Below are positions 22,795 through 31,807 of a stretch of DNA of 34,635 nucleotides, piece by piece; position 1 is the first letter of the stretch, and the number at the start of each line of letters is the position of its first letter. The notes under the pieces are model-generated. The model made no database searches, was not told the origin of the DNA, and saw only the letters and a list, made by a program, of their open reading frames with translations. Origin of the DNA: CAYVFC01 sp964450715 (lineage in GTDB: Bacteria; Myxococcota_A; Polyangia; Polyangiales; JAFGIB01). The stretch lies in assembly GCA_964450715.1 (NCBI GenBank), contig CAYVFC010000087.1:1-34635 (forward strand), given 5' to 3'. The position numbers and the translations under genes are program-made.

Positions 22795-25700
22795 TCAGTG
22801 ACGCTGCAAGACGCCCACTCGAACACCGGCACCGACCGGGAGCGGACGGACCTTTTTCCGCTGTTTCGGTCCGGCCCCACGACCGCCTAAGCCGCGCGAG
22901 CGTTGCCGGAAACGGCTCAGGATCTCGAAGGCGAACGCGTCGAGGACCTCCGTGTCCAGGGGGTCGCCGTTGAGCGCCAGGGTCAGCGAGGGCAATCCCT
23001 TTTCCTCTGCCAGGTGCAGCAGCTGGGCCTCGGCGATCTTGCCCGGCATGCATTCCAGCGGCGAGGTGATGATCGCGCCTTCGATGTGTCCGTCGCCGTA
23101 CTCGCAGAGCGAGGAGCCGACCGTGAGCACGGCCTCGCCTTCCAGCTGCACGCGCAGGTAGGGGGCTGCCGCCTGCAGCATGCGCTCCACTTCAATGCGG
23201 GGCGGCCAGAGCAGGCTCGCGCCCGCGGCGCCGTGCAGGATGTCCTGGATACGCTTGCGCACCGCGCCGCTCAATCGATCCCCCAGCGCGATTCCGTTGT
23301 TTCTAATGTTCATGCAGTCCGTGTACTCGATCCACTCGGTGAAGGGAGCGACCTGCACCGCGATGCCCCGCTCGGCCAGTTTGTCCACGACGAAGTCGTT
23401 GGCGAACGGATCGAGCCGGTTGTAGATCTCCCCGGTGATCAGAACGGTCGGAACCTTGCGGTCGGAACGTATCGCGTTGAATCCGCGGGAAGCCCGTTCC
23501 AGCAGGGCGGTCAGGCCGAATAGCTTGCCGCTGGTAACCTCCAACAGTGCGCCTCGCAGGCCCAGGCTTCTCGAGCGCTCCTCAAGCCGGGCGTGCAGCT
23601 CCTTTCGAGCCTGGCGGAAGATCTCCTGGGCGGCTCCGGCTCTCCTCTCTACCGGTCTGACCTGGTGGAAGGCCCTCTCCAGCAGATCCGCGGCCATGAA
23701 TCCGGTGAAGACCAGTACGGAGAATCCGGCTGGTATACCCTCGAAGTAGGAGGCGTCCGAAGGGGCCACCACCTTGACCCGCGGCCTCCAGCCCAGCCGA
23801 TCCAGCACCAGCTTGTGCAGTAGGTTATAGAGGCCGAAGCGGCAGGGGCCGGCGCTGGTCGGCATGAACAGCGCGAACCGCTCCTGGGTATCTCCGTCCC
23901 TCTGTAACCGTTGCACAAGGCTGCCCAGCGTGATGGCCGCGGGCAGGCACTCCTTGCCCGAGGTCAGCCTGCGCCCCACCTGCAGCGCTTCCCGGTCGGT
24001 CTCCGGGAAAGCCTCGGCCGCGATCCCCTGCCCGCGCAGGCAGGCAGCGAGCACCTCGGCTCCCGGGCCCATGCGCGGGATGAGCAGCCGCTCTCCGTGA
24101 TCGCGCACCTCGAACAGCGTGCGGCGGTCCCTTTCCAGCTCCTGCAGAGAGCCGGGGCGCGGCCTGTTGCCTCCGGCCAGGCGATCCTGTCTGGCGCAAT
24201 AGAGGAAGGCCTCGATCCGGGTCTTGGTGCCGGCGTCGCCCGAGTGTCCGTCGGTCTCGATCACCGTGAAGGGCTTGTGCTCCATCAGGTGCGAGCAGAA
24301 GTGCAGCAGGAAGCTGTCCGGGCCGCAGGCGTAGTTGCTGCACCAGACGCCGTACACGTTTTCCGTACGGCGTATCTGGTAGGCCGCTTTCAGGTTGCGC
24401 TGTCCGTGGAACCAGAATATATCGTTGAATACGGGGATATCGCTGTCCAGCGGGTAGCAGTCCACGGGGATGGCGACGGCCCCTTGCTGGCGCAGGATGG
24501 CCGGGACGTTAGAGTTCAGTACTTTGTTATAGATAGTATACGGCCTGCCCAGCACCACCACCGGAGAGAGGTCGTGGCGCGCGCAGTAGGCCAGCGCCCG
24601 GCGACCGATCTCCATCCGGCGCCTTTTGAACCGCTCCTGGACCGCCAGCGCCCTCTCGTAGGCGGGGCGCCAGCTTTCGCCGGTTGCGCCTACCTCGCGG
24701 GCCAGCCCCGCACAGGCATTCGCGAAGCGCTCGGAGCGCAGCCCTCCGGGGCCGGCGTCGATCACCGGCGAGAGCAGCCGCGAACGCAGGTTGGTCCCCA
24801 GATCGGCGCGCAGCAGATCGGCGCTGGCCTGGACGATGGGGCAAACCACCGAGTCGCTCTCGTACTGCAGCCCGGGCAGGGAGCGCAGCATGGGCAGGAA
24901 GAGGAAATCGGGCCGGTCTTCGGCCATCCTGGAGACCAGGCCGTGGTAGAGCTTCATGGGCGCACAGTACGAGACCGCGGAGCGTTCGGTGCCGCGCTTG
25001 AGCGTGACCTGGTCGGCGCCCGTGTAGATATCGACGTCGCAGCCCAGCTGGTGCAGGAAGGTGGCGAAGAAGGGGAAGAGGTCCTTGAGGAGAAACTCGT
25101 CGGTCAACGCCACCCGCTTGCCGCCCCCGCGCTGCTCCTGCAGGTGCCGGCGCAGGTCGTCCATCAGCTCCTGATGCTCCCGGAACGGATCGGGCGCCCG
25201 GTCGGGCAGCTTGCGGACCAGGGTGCCGGAGTCGTGCAGCGAGCAAGCGCCGCCCCAGGTGAACCGCAAGCGCTTGCCCTCTACCAGGGTGGTCAATCTC
25301 TCGATGCGGCAGCGGTTTCCCGTTCCCCCGCACCCCTGATCGGAACGGCAGATGAAGGTATCGCGGCTCTGCACGCGGGCCTGCAGGATACGCTCGAGAT
25401 CGATGGGCGTCCGTCGCTCGACGTCCACCTCCCGTCTGGCCATCAGGGCGATGCCCAGCGCTCCCACCGTGCCTGGATTGGGCGGCACGATGACCTCGCC
25501 CCGCGTCTGCCGGGCGACCGCGGCGGCCAGGGCGTCCGAGGAGAAGGGCATGCCCTGGCAGAAGATGACCCGCCCGATCGACCGGTTTCCCTTCACGCGG
25601 TTCAGGTAGTTCTGAATAATTGAATCGTATATACCAGCGATGATCTGCCGCTGCGGAAGCCCCGAGGCGACCGCCTGATCGATCACCTCCGCCATGAAGA

Positions 25701-27297
25701 CCGAGCAGTGCTGGCCCAGCGAGACGCACCCCGAGGCCCCCAGCGCCTCGCTCCCCAGCTGGGTCACGTCCTCCACGCCCTGGAAGCGCTGTCCCTGCTC
25801 CTCGATGAAGGAGCCGGTCCCGGCGCTGCACGCCTCGTTCATGGCGGCATCGACCACCCGCCCGCCCTCGAGCCGGATGTATTTCGCATCCTGCCCGCCG
25901 ATCTCGAAGATGGTATCCACCCTGGGGTCGTAGTACAGCGCGCCCTCCGCGTGAGCGGCTATCTCGTTGAAGACGAAGACGCTTTCCGGACCGTAGCAGA
26001 GGGAGAGGAGCGAGCCGACGATGTCCCGCCCGCTGCCCGTCACCCCCACCGCGGTGATGCGGTGGCGCGCGGCCGGGCTCTCGCATAGGCCCGACAAGAG
26101 TGCGCGAGCCGCGCCGACCGGATCGCCGCGCGTGTTGGTGTAGTCCTCCCAGAGCGGATCGCCGCTCTGCAGGTCCATCAGAAAGGCCTTGGAGCCGGTG
26201 GAGCCGATGTCCAGCCCGAGCACCGCCTTTCGGGGAAGCTCGGAGAGGGAGACGGGCACGGGCGGGCGGCGTTTGACCAGCGGGCGGTAGTCGGCCAGCG
26301 GGGGCAGGACCTCCAGCTTGTCCTCGTCCCGCGGGGTCCAGAGCCCTTCCAGCGGGGGGATCGCCGTGCGGATAACCGTTCGCATCGCGGGCTCGGCCTC
26401 TGTCGCATCGAGCATGCGGGCGGCCTCGACCGCGCAACCCACCGCCTCGCCGAATACGGCGAACAGCTCCGAGTAGGGAGCGAGCTGCATGCCGTTGCGT
26501 CCGAGGAAGCTCGAGAAATGCGCGCGGATTCGCCGCGCCCGGCTCACCCCTCCTGCCAGAACCACCCGCGGCGGGCTCGACCCCGGCTTGATCAACACCT
26601 GGACGTTCTCGCATACCGCGTCGAACAGCCCGGCCAGGATCTTTTCCCGCGACTCCCCTTTATTGGCCAGGTGGGTGATGTCCGTCTTCAGGATGACCGG
26701 GCAGCGGCTCGACAGCGGCGCCGGATCCTCGACCCCGGTCACCAGGTCCGCTGCCTGCTCGAGCTCCAGGTCGAACCGCTCCACCAGCTGTCGCAGGAAA
26801 TTACCGGTTCCCTGGGAGCAACGGCTGTTCTCCCGGTACACCTTTGCCCCGCCGGGTCTTAGCTCCAGGACCGCGAAGCCATGGCTTCCCACCGCGACTA
26901 ACGTGGCTGTCTTCCTCGCGTCGGGCTCCCTTCTCCGCTCGCTCTCCGTCTCGGTCGCCCCGTCTCTCTCGGCGGCCACGCCATCGCCGTATCCGCCGTT
27001 TCCTTCTCCCTGCAGGAACTCGAATCCGCACCAGAGCGCCTGCTTGGCCGGTATCCTCGGCAGCATAACCTGACGGCTCATGCGACCGGTAACCGCCGCC
27101 GCGGTGATCTCGTTCCAGTCCCAGTCGGCGCGCGCCGCGAGCAGGCGCTCGCGCGGCTCCTTGTGATGCTCCAGCATCGCGCGTCTGCTCCAGCGGAGCC
27201 GTCCGCCCTGCTGTTGCAGCTCGACCAGCTTGATGGTCTCGGCACCGATATCGATGCCGATGAAGCGCTCGATGCTTTCCCTCGATTCGTCTCTCAT
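22795..27297 (-). CDS. Giant CoA activase: two BadF/HgdC-type ATPase domains plus DUF2229 and dehydratase-like region
   Basis: 1500 residues from ATG at 27297, with AAGGGG 4 bp upstream; the open frame runs to 27675, but that part is Arg/Pro-rich junk. The first ASKHA ATPase begins FIGIDIGAETIK (12-23) and carries SRCSQGTGNF. The second begins VLGLDIGSTGSK (about 357) and carries NEACSAGTGSF and QHCSVFMAEV, Cys spaced as for the Fe-S-ligating Cys of HgdC. A CRSDQGCGGTGNRC motif and a DUF2229 region (about 730-900) follow. The last part includes VLGRPYTIYN and ETDGHSGDAGTKTRIEAF (about 1016), as in dehydratase D-component-like proteins. This is the fused family of acyl-CoA-dehydratase-activator-related proteins, thought to use ATP to push electrons to low potential. 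Substrate unknown; the oxygen-sensitive chemistry implies anoxic conditions. Confidence 0.9.
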   Translation of the reverse strand: MRDESRESIERFIGIDIGAETIKLVELQQQGGRLRWSRRAMLEHHKEPRERLLAARADWDWNEITAAAVTGRMSRQVMLPRIPAKQALWCGFEFLQGEGNGGYGDGVAAERDGATETESERRREPDARKTATLVAVGSHGFAVLELRPGGAKVYRENSRCSQGTGNFLRQLVERFDLELEQAADLVTGVEDPAPLSSRCPVILKTDITHLANKGESREKILAGLFDAVCENVQVLIKPGSSPPRVVLAGGVSRARRIRAHFSSFLGRNGMQLAPYSELFAVFGEAVGCAVEAARMLDATEAEPAMRTVIRTAIPPLEGLWTPRDEDKLEVLPPLADYRPLVKRRPPVPVSLSELPRKAVLGLDIGSTGSKAFLMDLQSGDPLWEDYTNTRGDPVGAARALLSGLCESPAARHRITAVGVTGSGRDIVGSLLSLCYGPESVFVFNEIAAHAEGALYYDPRVDTIFEIGGQDAKYIRLEGGRVVDAAMNEACSAGTGSFIEEQGQRFQGVEDVTQLGSEALGASGCVSLGQHCSVFMAEVIDQAVASGLPQRQIIAGIYDSIIQNYLNRVKGNRSIGRVIFCQGMPFSSDALAAAVARQTRGEVIVPPNPGTVGALGIALMARREVDVERRTPIDLERILQARVQSRDTFICRSDQGCGGTGNRCRIERLTTLVEGKRLRFTWGGACSLHDSGTLVRKLPDRAPDPFREHQELMDDLRRHLQEQRGGGKRVALTDEFLLKDLFPFFATFLHQLGCDVDIYTGADQVTLKRGTERSAVSYCAPMKLYHGLVSRMAEDRPDFLFLPMLRSLPGLQYESDSVVCPIVQASADLLRADLGTNLRSRLLSPVIDAGPGGLRSERFANACAGLAREVGATGESWRPAYERALAVQERFKRRRMEIGRRALAYCARHDLSPVVVLGRPYTIYNKVLNSNVPAILRQQGAVAIPVDCYPLDSDIPVFNDIFWFHGQRNLKAAYQIRRTENVYGVWCSNYACGPDSFLLHFCSHLMEHKPFTVIETDGHSGDAGTKTRIEAFLYCARQDRLAGGNRPRPGSLQELERDRRTLFEVRDHGERLLIPRMGPGAEVLAACLRGQGIAAEAFPETDREALQVGRRLTSGKECLPAAITLGSLVQRLQRDGDTQERFALFMPTSAGPCRFGLYNLLHKLVLDRLGWRPRVKVVAPSDASYFEGIPAGFSVLVFTGFMAADLLERAFHQVRPVERRAGAAQEIFRQARKELHARLEERSRSLGLRGALLEVTSGKLFGLTALLERASRGFNAIRSDRKVPTVLITGEIYNRLDPFANDFVVDKLAERGIAVQVAPFTEWIEYTDCMNIRNNGIALGDRLSGAVRKRIQDILHGAAGASLLWPPRIEVERMLQAAAPYLRVQLEGEAVLTVGSSLCEYGDGHIEGAIITSPLECMPGKIAEAQLLHLAEEKGLPSLTLALNGDPLDTEVLDAFAFEILSRFRQRSRGLGGRGAGPKQRKKVRPLPVGAGVRVGVLQRH

Positions 27298-27604
27298 CAC
27301 CCCTTCTACCTTCTTGCCTGCCGACCTCCGGCAGCCGGCTGGTCGGCAAAGAGTATCTCCGAAATCCTTCGCGGGCCACCGCAAGTGGCCGGCCCTGCCG
27401 CCGTGGTGCCTTCCTAGCGTCCGGCCCGCTTGCGCCAGCGGGGTCGTTCGTCTCAGCGGCGTCGCTCGTCCCGGCTGCCGGGACGTTCCGGACGGCGAAG
27501 GGCGCCCGTCTTGCATTCGCGAGGTGTTTCGATATGTTGGCCGCCGGCCTCGGGCCCGGGCCGCTCGGCCCCGCCTCCGTCGGTCGCCAGGTTGCGCTGG
27601 ATAG
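27298..27604. promoter_or_regulatory. Divergent intergenic region
   Basis: About 300 bp between the CoA activase (minus) and the DUF2079 gene (plus), which must hold promoters for both. Apart from the activase ribosome site next to 27297 I see no clear -35/-10 pair, operator or RNA gene. It contains Arg-rich open frames that I treat as non-coding. Confidence 0.4.
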
Positions 27605-29431
27605 ATGGCCCGCAAGAAGAAAAAGGGACGTTCCCGCCCGGCGGAAAAAGCCCGCCAGACGCCTTTGTCAGGCAAGCCCGGGAAGCGGGCGGCCCGGAAG
27701 CCCGAGCAGGAGCGGCCGGAGATCCAGTTGGAGGCCCCCCGGACCGCGGCCGCGGGGCCGGGAGCGCAAGAGCAGCGCCGCCCCGCGGCAGCGGCCCTGC
27801 TCTCCAGCGAGCTGGTGTGGATCGCGGTGGGACTATGCGCGCTCTACACGGTCGTGTTCTCGTACTTCTCCCTGGTCCAGCACCAGGAGCTGCGGACCCA
27901 GCTGGACGACCTGGGCAACGCCATGCAGGCCATCTGGGCGGCGTCGCAGGGCGACCTGAGAATGGTCGTATCCAACGAGAACTCCGGGGTACTGCGAAGC
28001 CGACTGGCTATCCATGTCAACCTGTTCTACTGGCTAATCGCTCCGATCTATCGGGTGTTTCCCTACCCGGCCACGCTGCTGATCCTGACCAGCGTCGCCT
28101 GCGGCGCGGCCGGCCTCGGGCTTTTTTTTCTGGCACGCCGTCGTTTGGGCGAGACCTGGTGGGCGTTGGTACCTGCCGTCGCCTATTGGCTCAGCCCGAT
28201 CGTACAAGATGCAAACTTGTACGATTTCCATATCATTACCATCACCGCCGCCTTGCTCATCTGGACGGTATACGCCTTTGATGCCGGCAACCGTCTGGCA
28301 GCCTGGATCCTGTTCGGCGCGGCCCTGCTCTGCAAGGAGGACGTGGCCCTGGTCACCGCCATGATGGGCATATGGCTCTGGCTGTCGGGCGAGCGGCGCG
28401 ATGGCCTGATCGCGATCGGTGTCAGCGCGGCGTACTTCCTGCTGGCCCTCTTCGTCATCGTTCCCCTGGTCGACGATAGCCCCGACATGACGCTGCTCAC
28501 GGGCGCGTCTTCCCGGTACAGGTGGCTCGGCGATAGCGTCCCCGAAATGTTGCAGACGGTTGTCACCGAGCCGGGGAGGGTGATCCGGCACCTGATGCGA
28601 GGCGACCATATCCGCATCTTCATCTATCTCTTACTCTGCGGCGGCGTGGCCGGCCTGCGCGCCTGGCCCCTGCTGCTGCTGGCGGTCCCGCCGCTGGCGG
28701 TGGGTATGCTCTCCAGAACCGCCTGGATGACACGGGTGACCGGCACCTATTATTGGATCACGGCCGAGGCTGCGGTGGTTCTGGCTTGCGTATTCGCTGC
28801 CTCTTACAACCATACCCGTGTCCGTACCGCCAACCGTAGACAGAACCGCCCTCCCGATCGCACATCGAAGCGTCGCCCCTGGCAACTCATCTACCTGGGC
28901 ACGGCTACCCTGCTGGCCTCGGTGGCCCTGAGCCCCTTGCCCTACGGCGTCTTTGCCTACTGGGAGAATTACGCGCCCACACCGGGTAGCGAGCTTATAC
29001 CCGAGATATCCGCCAAAATACCGGTGGACGCGAGGCTGTGCGTGCAGAACAACCTGGGCCCGCACTTCGCTCACCGTCCCGACGTGGCCCAGAAAGACAT
29101 ACGCTGTGCTAGCGCCGATACCCACCTCTACCACATCCGATACGTAGGAGGGCCGCGCTCCGGCCTGTTCGTGCGCACCTCGACTGTCCTGTACGGCCGC
29201 ATGAACAAGGTCAACCGCAGGATCCAGCAATTGATCTCCTCGCCCGAGTGGGGGCTGACCTATCAGAAAGAGGGCTTCTACCTGTTCGAAAAGGGTGCGC
29301 CTTCCATCATGTCGCGCGAGGAGATGAAGGCCCGCTACAATGAGGATCGGGCCCTGTTCGCCAGGCAGTACAAGCAAGCGCGCGAGTTCGAGACGCCCCT
29401 GCTTCGTTACTTGTCCGGCACCTTCAAGTAG
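27605..29431 (+). CDS. DUF2079 multi-spanning membrane protein (GT-C-like)
   Basis: 608 residues. A Lys/Arg-rich cytoplasmic head (1-65) precedes about ten hydrophobic segments. The family marks LDDLGNAMQAIW (about 99-110), HVNLFYWLIAPIYRVFP and NLYDFHIITITA match the DUF2079 pattern (DLG..Q..W, then H.N...PIY, then D.H). DUF2079 proteins share the fold of the Dol-P-Man/ArnT GT-C glycosyltransferases and are assumed to act in lipid-linked sugar transfer; the substrate is unknown. The last 150 residues are a soluble periplasmic domain. The start has no good ribosome site, so the true start could differ by a few codons. The gene stands alone, and a repeat pair follows its stop. Confidence 0.85.
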   Translation: MARKKKKGRSRPAEKARQTPLSGKPGKRAARKPEQERPEIQLEAPRTAAAGPGAQEQRRPAAAALLSSELVWIAVGLCALYTVVFSYFSLVQHQELRTQLDDLGNAMQAIWAASQGDLRMVVSNENSGVLRSRLAIHVNLFYWLIAPIYRVFPYPATLLILTSVACGAAGLGLFFLARRRLGETWWALVPAVAYWLSPIVQDANLYDFHIITITAALLIWTVYAFDAGNRLAAWILFGAALLCKEDVALVTAMMGIWLWLSGERRDGLIAIGVSAAYFLLALFVIVPLVDDSPDMTLLTGASSRYRWLGDSVPEMLQTVVTEPGRVIRHLMRGDHIRIFIYLLLCGGVAGLRAWPLLLLAVPPLAVGMLSRTAWMTRVTGTYYWITAEAAVVLACVFAASYNHTRVRTANRRQNRPPDRTSKRRPWQLIYLGTATLLASVALSPLPYGVFAYWENYAPTPGSELIPEISAKIPVDARLCVQNNLGPHFAHRPDVAQKDIRCASADTHLYHIRYVGGPRSGLFVRTSTVLYGRMNKVNRRIQQLISSPEWGLTYQKEGFYLFEKGAPSIMSREEMKARYNEDRALFARQYKQAREFETPLLRYLSGTFK

Positions 29432-29505
29432 GGGAGGGGCTTGCCCCCTTTCTCGACCGTGAACACCGACGGCCCTCCCGGGCGGGCGCAAGGCCCGCCC
29501 CTACT
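29427..29505. repeat. REPIN-like pair of GC-rich hairpins with AAGTAGGGG ends
   Basis: The outer ends AAGTAGGGG and CCCCTACTT are perfect inverted copies. Each end contains its own hairpin: GGGGCTTGCCCC on the left and GGGCGGGC-GCAAG-GCCCGCCC on the right. The left end overlaps the final Lys codon and TAG of the DUF2079 gene. A solo unit of the same kind lies at 18-49. This layout is that of a REP doublet. Confidence 0.65.
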
Positions 29506-29519
29506 TGCCGCTCGTACAA

Positions 29520-30818
29520 TTACAACGTCAGCACCAGCGAGCCGCGCACGGCCCACAGGAAGTCCCAGTTGACCGCGGCGGTGGTGCCCTCTTCCCCTTC
29601 CTCGGGGCTGGTCTCGAAAAAGAAGAAGCTCGCGCCGCCGCCGGTCACGGTGGGCACGAACATCAGCGTGGGCGCGAAACGCCAGAGCGGCAGGCGGTAG
29701 CCTATGGTGGCGCTGCCCTGCAGGTATCCGATCAGCCAGCCCTCCGGCGCCAGCTCGTTGAGCGTCAGATTCTCGGTCAGCGAAACCTCTCCCAGACCGA
29801 TTTGCAGATCGAGGTCCGCATAGAACCGATAAACCCCGCCGCCCAGGTCCGTTCCCCCGGCCAATCCGATGCCGCGGAAGCGGCCGTCAAACAGCAACCC
29901 CTCCAGCGTCGCGCCCTCGATGGTCACCTGGTAGGGCTTGGTATAGGACATCAGCCCGATGCCGAAGAAAATGGGCGGCACCTTGCCCTTGGGGGCTTGA
30001 ATAACCGGAGTGGGGTCCTTGTGATGGTTATAGCGCACCCCAGCGATCAGGGTTTCGAAGCCGGAGATGATGCGCAGCTCGTTTACCCGCGGGCAGGTGT
30101 CGATCTCGCCCTCGAACTGTTCGGTTATCAGGCAGACCCCCTCGGGCTGCTTGGAGCGCGCCCGGGTGCGGAAGGCGCGCGATTCGTAGCGGATGATCGG
30201 CTCCCAGACCTTGAAGATAGGGAAGCCCAGCATCCCCAGCACCCAGGCGGCCTTGGGCGCGTAGGAACCGACCTCGGACGCCACCGCCGCCTCCTCGGTG
30301 CGCGGCCCCGAAAGCCCGCTCGATTCGTAGTAGGCGCGGTGGATGGCCAGCCACTTGAAGATCTTGGCCCGCCCGCTGACCGTCCAGGTGAAGTAGCTCG
30401 CCATATCTACTTCCACGTTGGGGTACTGCTGCGGCAACCAGCCCCTGTACCCCGCACCGACCTTGAGGTCGATCTTGAGATCTCCCCCGATGACGCGAAA
30501 GGGCGGCTGGGGCTTGTCGTCCTCGGGCTTGTCCTCTTTGCCCTTGTCGCTCTCCTTTTTCGTATGCTTCGTCGATCTCGGCTTCTTCGCTTGCGGCTTC
30601 ACTTCCTTCGGCTTCGCTTCCCGCTTCGCCTCCCTCTTCCGCTGCTCCTTCTTCTTCTGCTTGGTCCGGTCCAGCTCCTCCTCGACGTGCTGCTTGACCG
30701 CATCCCGCACCGACTGAGCCGAAGCGGGAGCGGGACCGCTGCCGACGAGCGCTGTGACCAAAGCTGTCACGATCACTGCGAAGGACTTCGCTACATTTCC
30801 GTAAGAGAAATACCGCAT
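29520..30818 (-). CDS. Exported outer-membrane-type protein of unknown function
   Basis: 432 residues. A signal peptide ends in APASAQS (about 36), followed by a Lys/Glu-rich stretch (about 45-105, KKKEQRKREAKREAKPK), which is probably a coiled coil or a linker. The rest (about 110-432) is rich in alternating hydrophobic strands and aromatic residues (LKIDLKVGAGYRGW, FYADLDLQIGLG, YLQGSATIGYRLPL) and ends with strand-like SLVLTL. This suggests a beta-barrel or large beta-sandwich, but the final residue is Leu rather than the usual Phe. AAGG lies 5 bp before the ATG. It is divergent from the DsbA-like gene, 190 bp away. Confidence 0.7.
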   Translation of the reverse strand: MRYFSYGNVAKSFAVIVTALVTALVGSGPAPASAQSVRDAVKQHVEEELDRTKQKKKEQRKREAKREAKPKEVKPQAKKPRSTKHTKKESDKGKEDKPEDDKPQPPFRVIGGDLKIDLKVGAGYRGWLPQQYPNVEVDMASYFTWTVSGRAKIFKWLAIHRAYYESSGLSGPRTEEAAVASEVGSYAPKAAWVLGMLGFPIFKVWEPIIRYESRAFRTRARSKQPEGVCLITEQFEGEIDTCPRVNELRIISGFETLIAGVRYNHHKDPTPVIQAPKGKVPPIFFGIGLMSYTKPYQVTIEGATLEGLLFDGRFRGIGLAGGTDLGGGVYRFYADLDLQIGLGEVSLTENLTLNELAPEGWLIGYLQGSATIGYRLPLWRFAPTLMFVPTVTGGGASFFFFETSPEEGEEGTTAAVNWDFLWAVRGSLVLTL

Positions 30819-31010
30819 GTGCCTTCGTGATCGAGCATATACGCGACCCAGCTATCGGGACAACGGCGATGGCCGTACGCCCCAGGTGCGTTTCTGAGGG
30901 TGAAAGGGTCTGCCGAAATACCTTCTGATCGAGAAGATGGGAACAAGGGACCGCTTGTCGCCGGCACAGGCGGCTTGACAGCTGTGCGGCTGGCGAATAC
31001 GTGGACGTCC

Positions 31011-31751
31011 ATGCCGGCCGAGCTCGATAGGCGCCGTCTTTCGTTAGCGGTTGGAGCGTATTTTCTGGTGTTTTCGCTCTCGATCATCGTCGGAGGGTGC
31101 GGAGGGGCGCCGGCCTGTGCAGAACCCAGCTGCGCGGGGGGGAAGGGCAGGAGCGGGGTGGCGTCGGATGCGGCGTTTACCGTGGGGGTGAAGGACGAGA
31201 AAGCGCGGCAGCTCGCCCTGCAGGAGGTACTGAAGGAATCCGAGGAGAAGTACCAGTGCCGCGGCGAGAAGGACGCCCCGGTAACCATGGTGGAGTTTTC
31301 CGACTACGAGTGTCCCTTCTGCGGGCAGGCGCAAGCCACGGTCGTGCAGATCATGGAAAGCTACCCGGGAAAGGTACGCCTGGTCTTCAAGGATTTTCCG
31401 CTCTCCTTTCACCGTTTCGCTGCCAAGGCGGCCGAGGCGACGCACTGCGCGGCCGACCAGGGGAAGTTCTGGGAGATGCACGAGATGCTCTTCGAGAACT
31501 CGTACGCGCTTCGCGAGATGGATCTAAAGGCATATGCCGCGGACCTGGGGCTGGATGCGGGTCGCTTCGATGCTTGTCTGGACTCGTCGGAAAAGGCTCC
31601 GGTGGTGGAGGGTGCCAAGACGCTGGCCGCCAAGCTGGGGCTTAGCGGCGCGCCTTCGTTTTTCATCAACGGGCGCCTGGTAACCGGCGCGCAGCCCTTC
31701 GAGGTTTTCGAGGAGATCATCGACGACGAGCTGCGCAAGGCGGGCCGCTAG
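31011..31751 (+). CDS. DsbA-family thiol-disulfide oxidoreductase lipoprotein
   Basis: 246 residues from ATG at 31011; the frame opens at 30900, but the extra part lacks a signal and reads as Gly/Ala-rich leader. A hydrophobic segment ends in SIIVGGC (Cys30), a lipobox, so the protein is probably anchored in the envelope. The thioredoxin fold has the active site EFSDYECPFCGQ (CPFC at 101-104) and a cis-proline GAPSFFING near the end, with the helical insert of the DsbA/DSBA-like family in between. It should form or shuffle disulfide bonds in exported proteins; the Cys-rich lipoproteins of this window are plausible clients. The start has only a weak GGA ribosome site. Confidence 0.88.
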   Translation: MPAELDRRRLSLAVGAYFLVFSLSIIVGGCGGAPACAEPSCAGGKGRSGVASDAAFTVGVKDEKARQLALQEVLKESEEKYQCRGEKDAPVTMVEFSDYECPFCGQAQATVVQIMESYPGKVRLVFKDFPLSFHRFAAKAAEATHCAADQGKFWEMHEMLFENSYALREMDLKAYAADLGLDAGRFDACLDSSEKAPVVEGAKTLAAKLGLSGAPSFFINGRLVTGAQPFEVFEEIIDDELRKAGR

Positions 31752-31807
31752 AGAGGCGCCGCGAGCGTATACGGATCGCCTCTCTAGGCCGGGACATCGC
31801 CGGAGGT

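Noticed and set aside
23911..25623. A 570-codon open frame on the plus strand inside the CoA activase gene.
   Set aside because: It lies wholly antisense to a gene with clear motifs, and its composition is that of a codon-position shadow in GC-rich DNA.
27298..27675. The CoA activase frame extends 126 codons upstream of the chosen ATG.
   Set aside because: The extension is Arg/Pro/Gly-rich without family similarity, and ATG at 27297 has a good ribosome site directly before the first ATPase motif.
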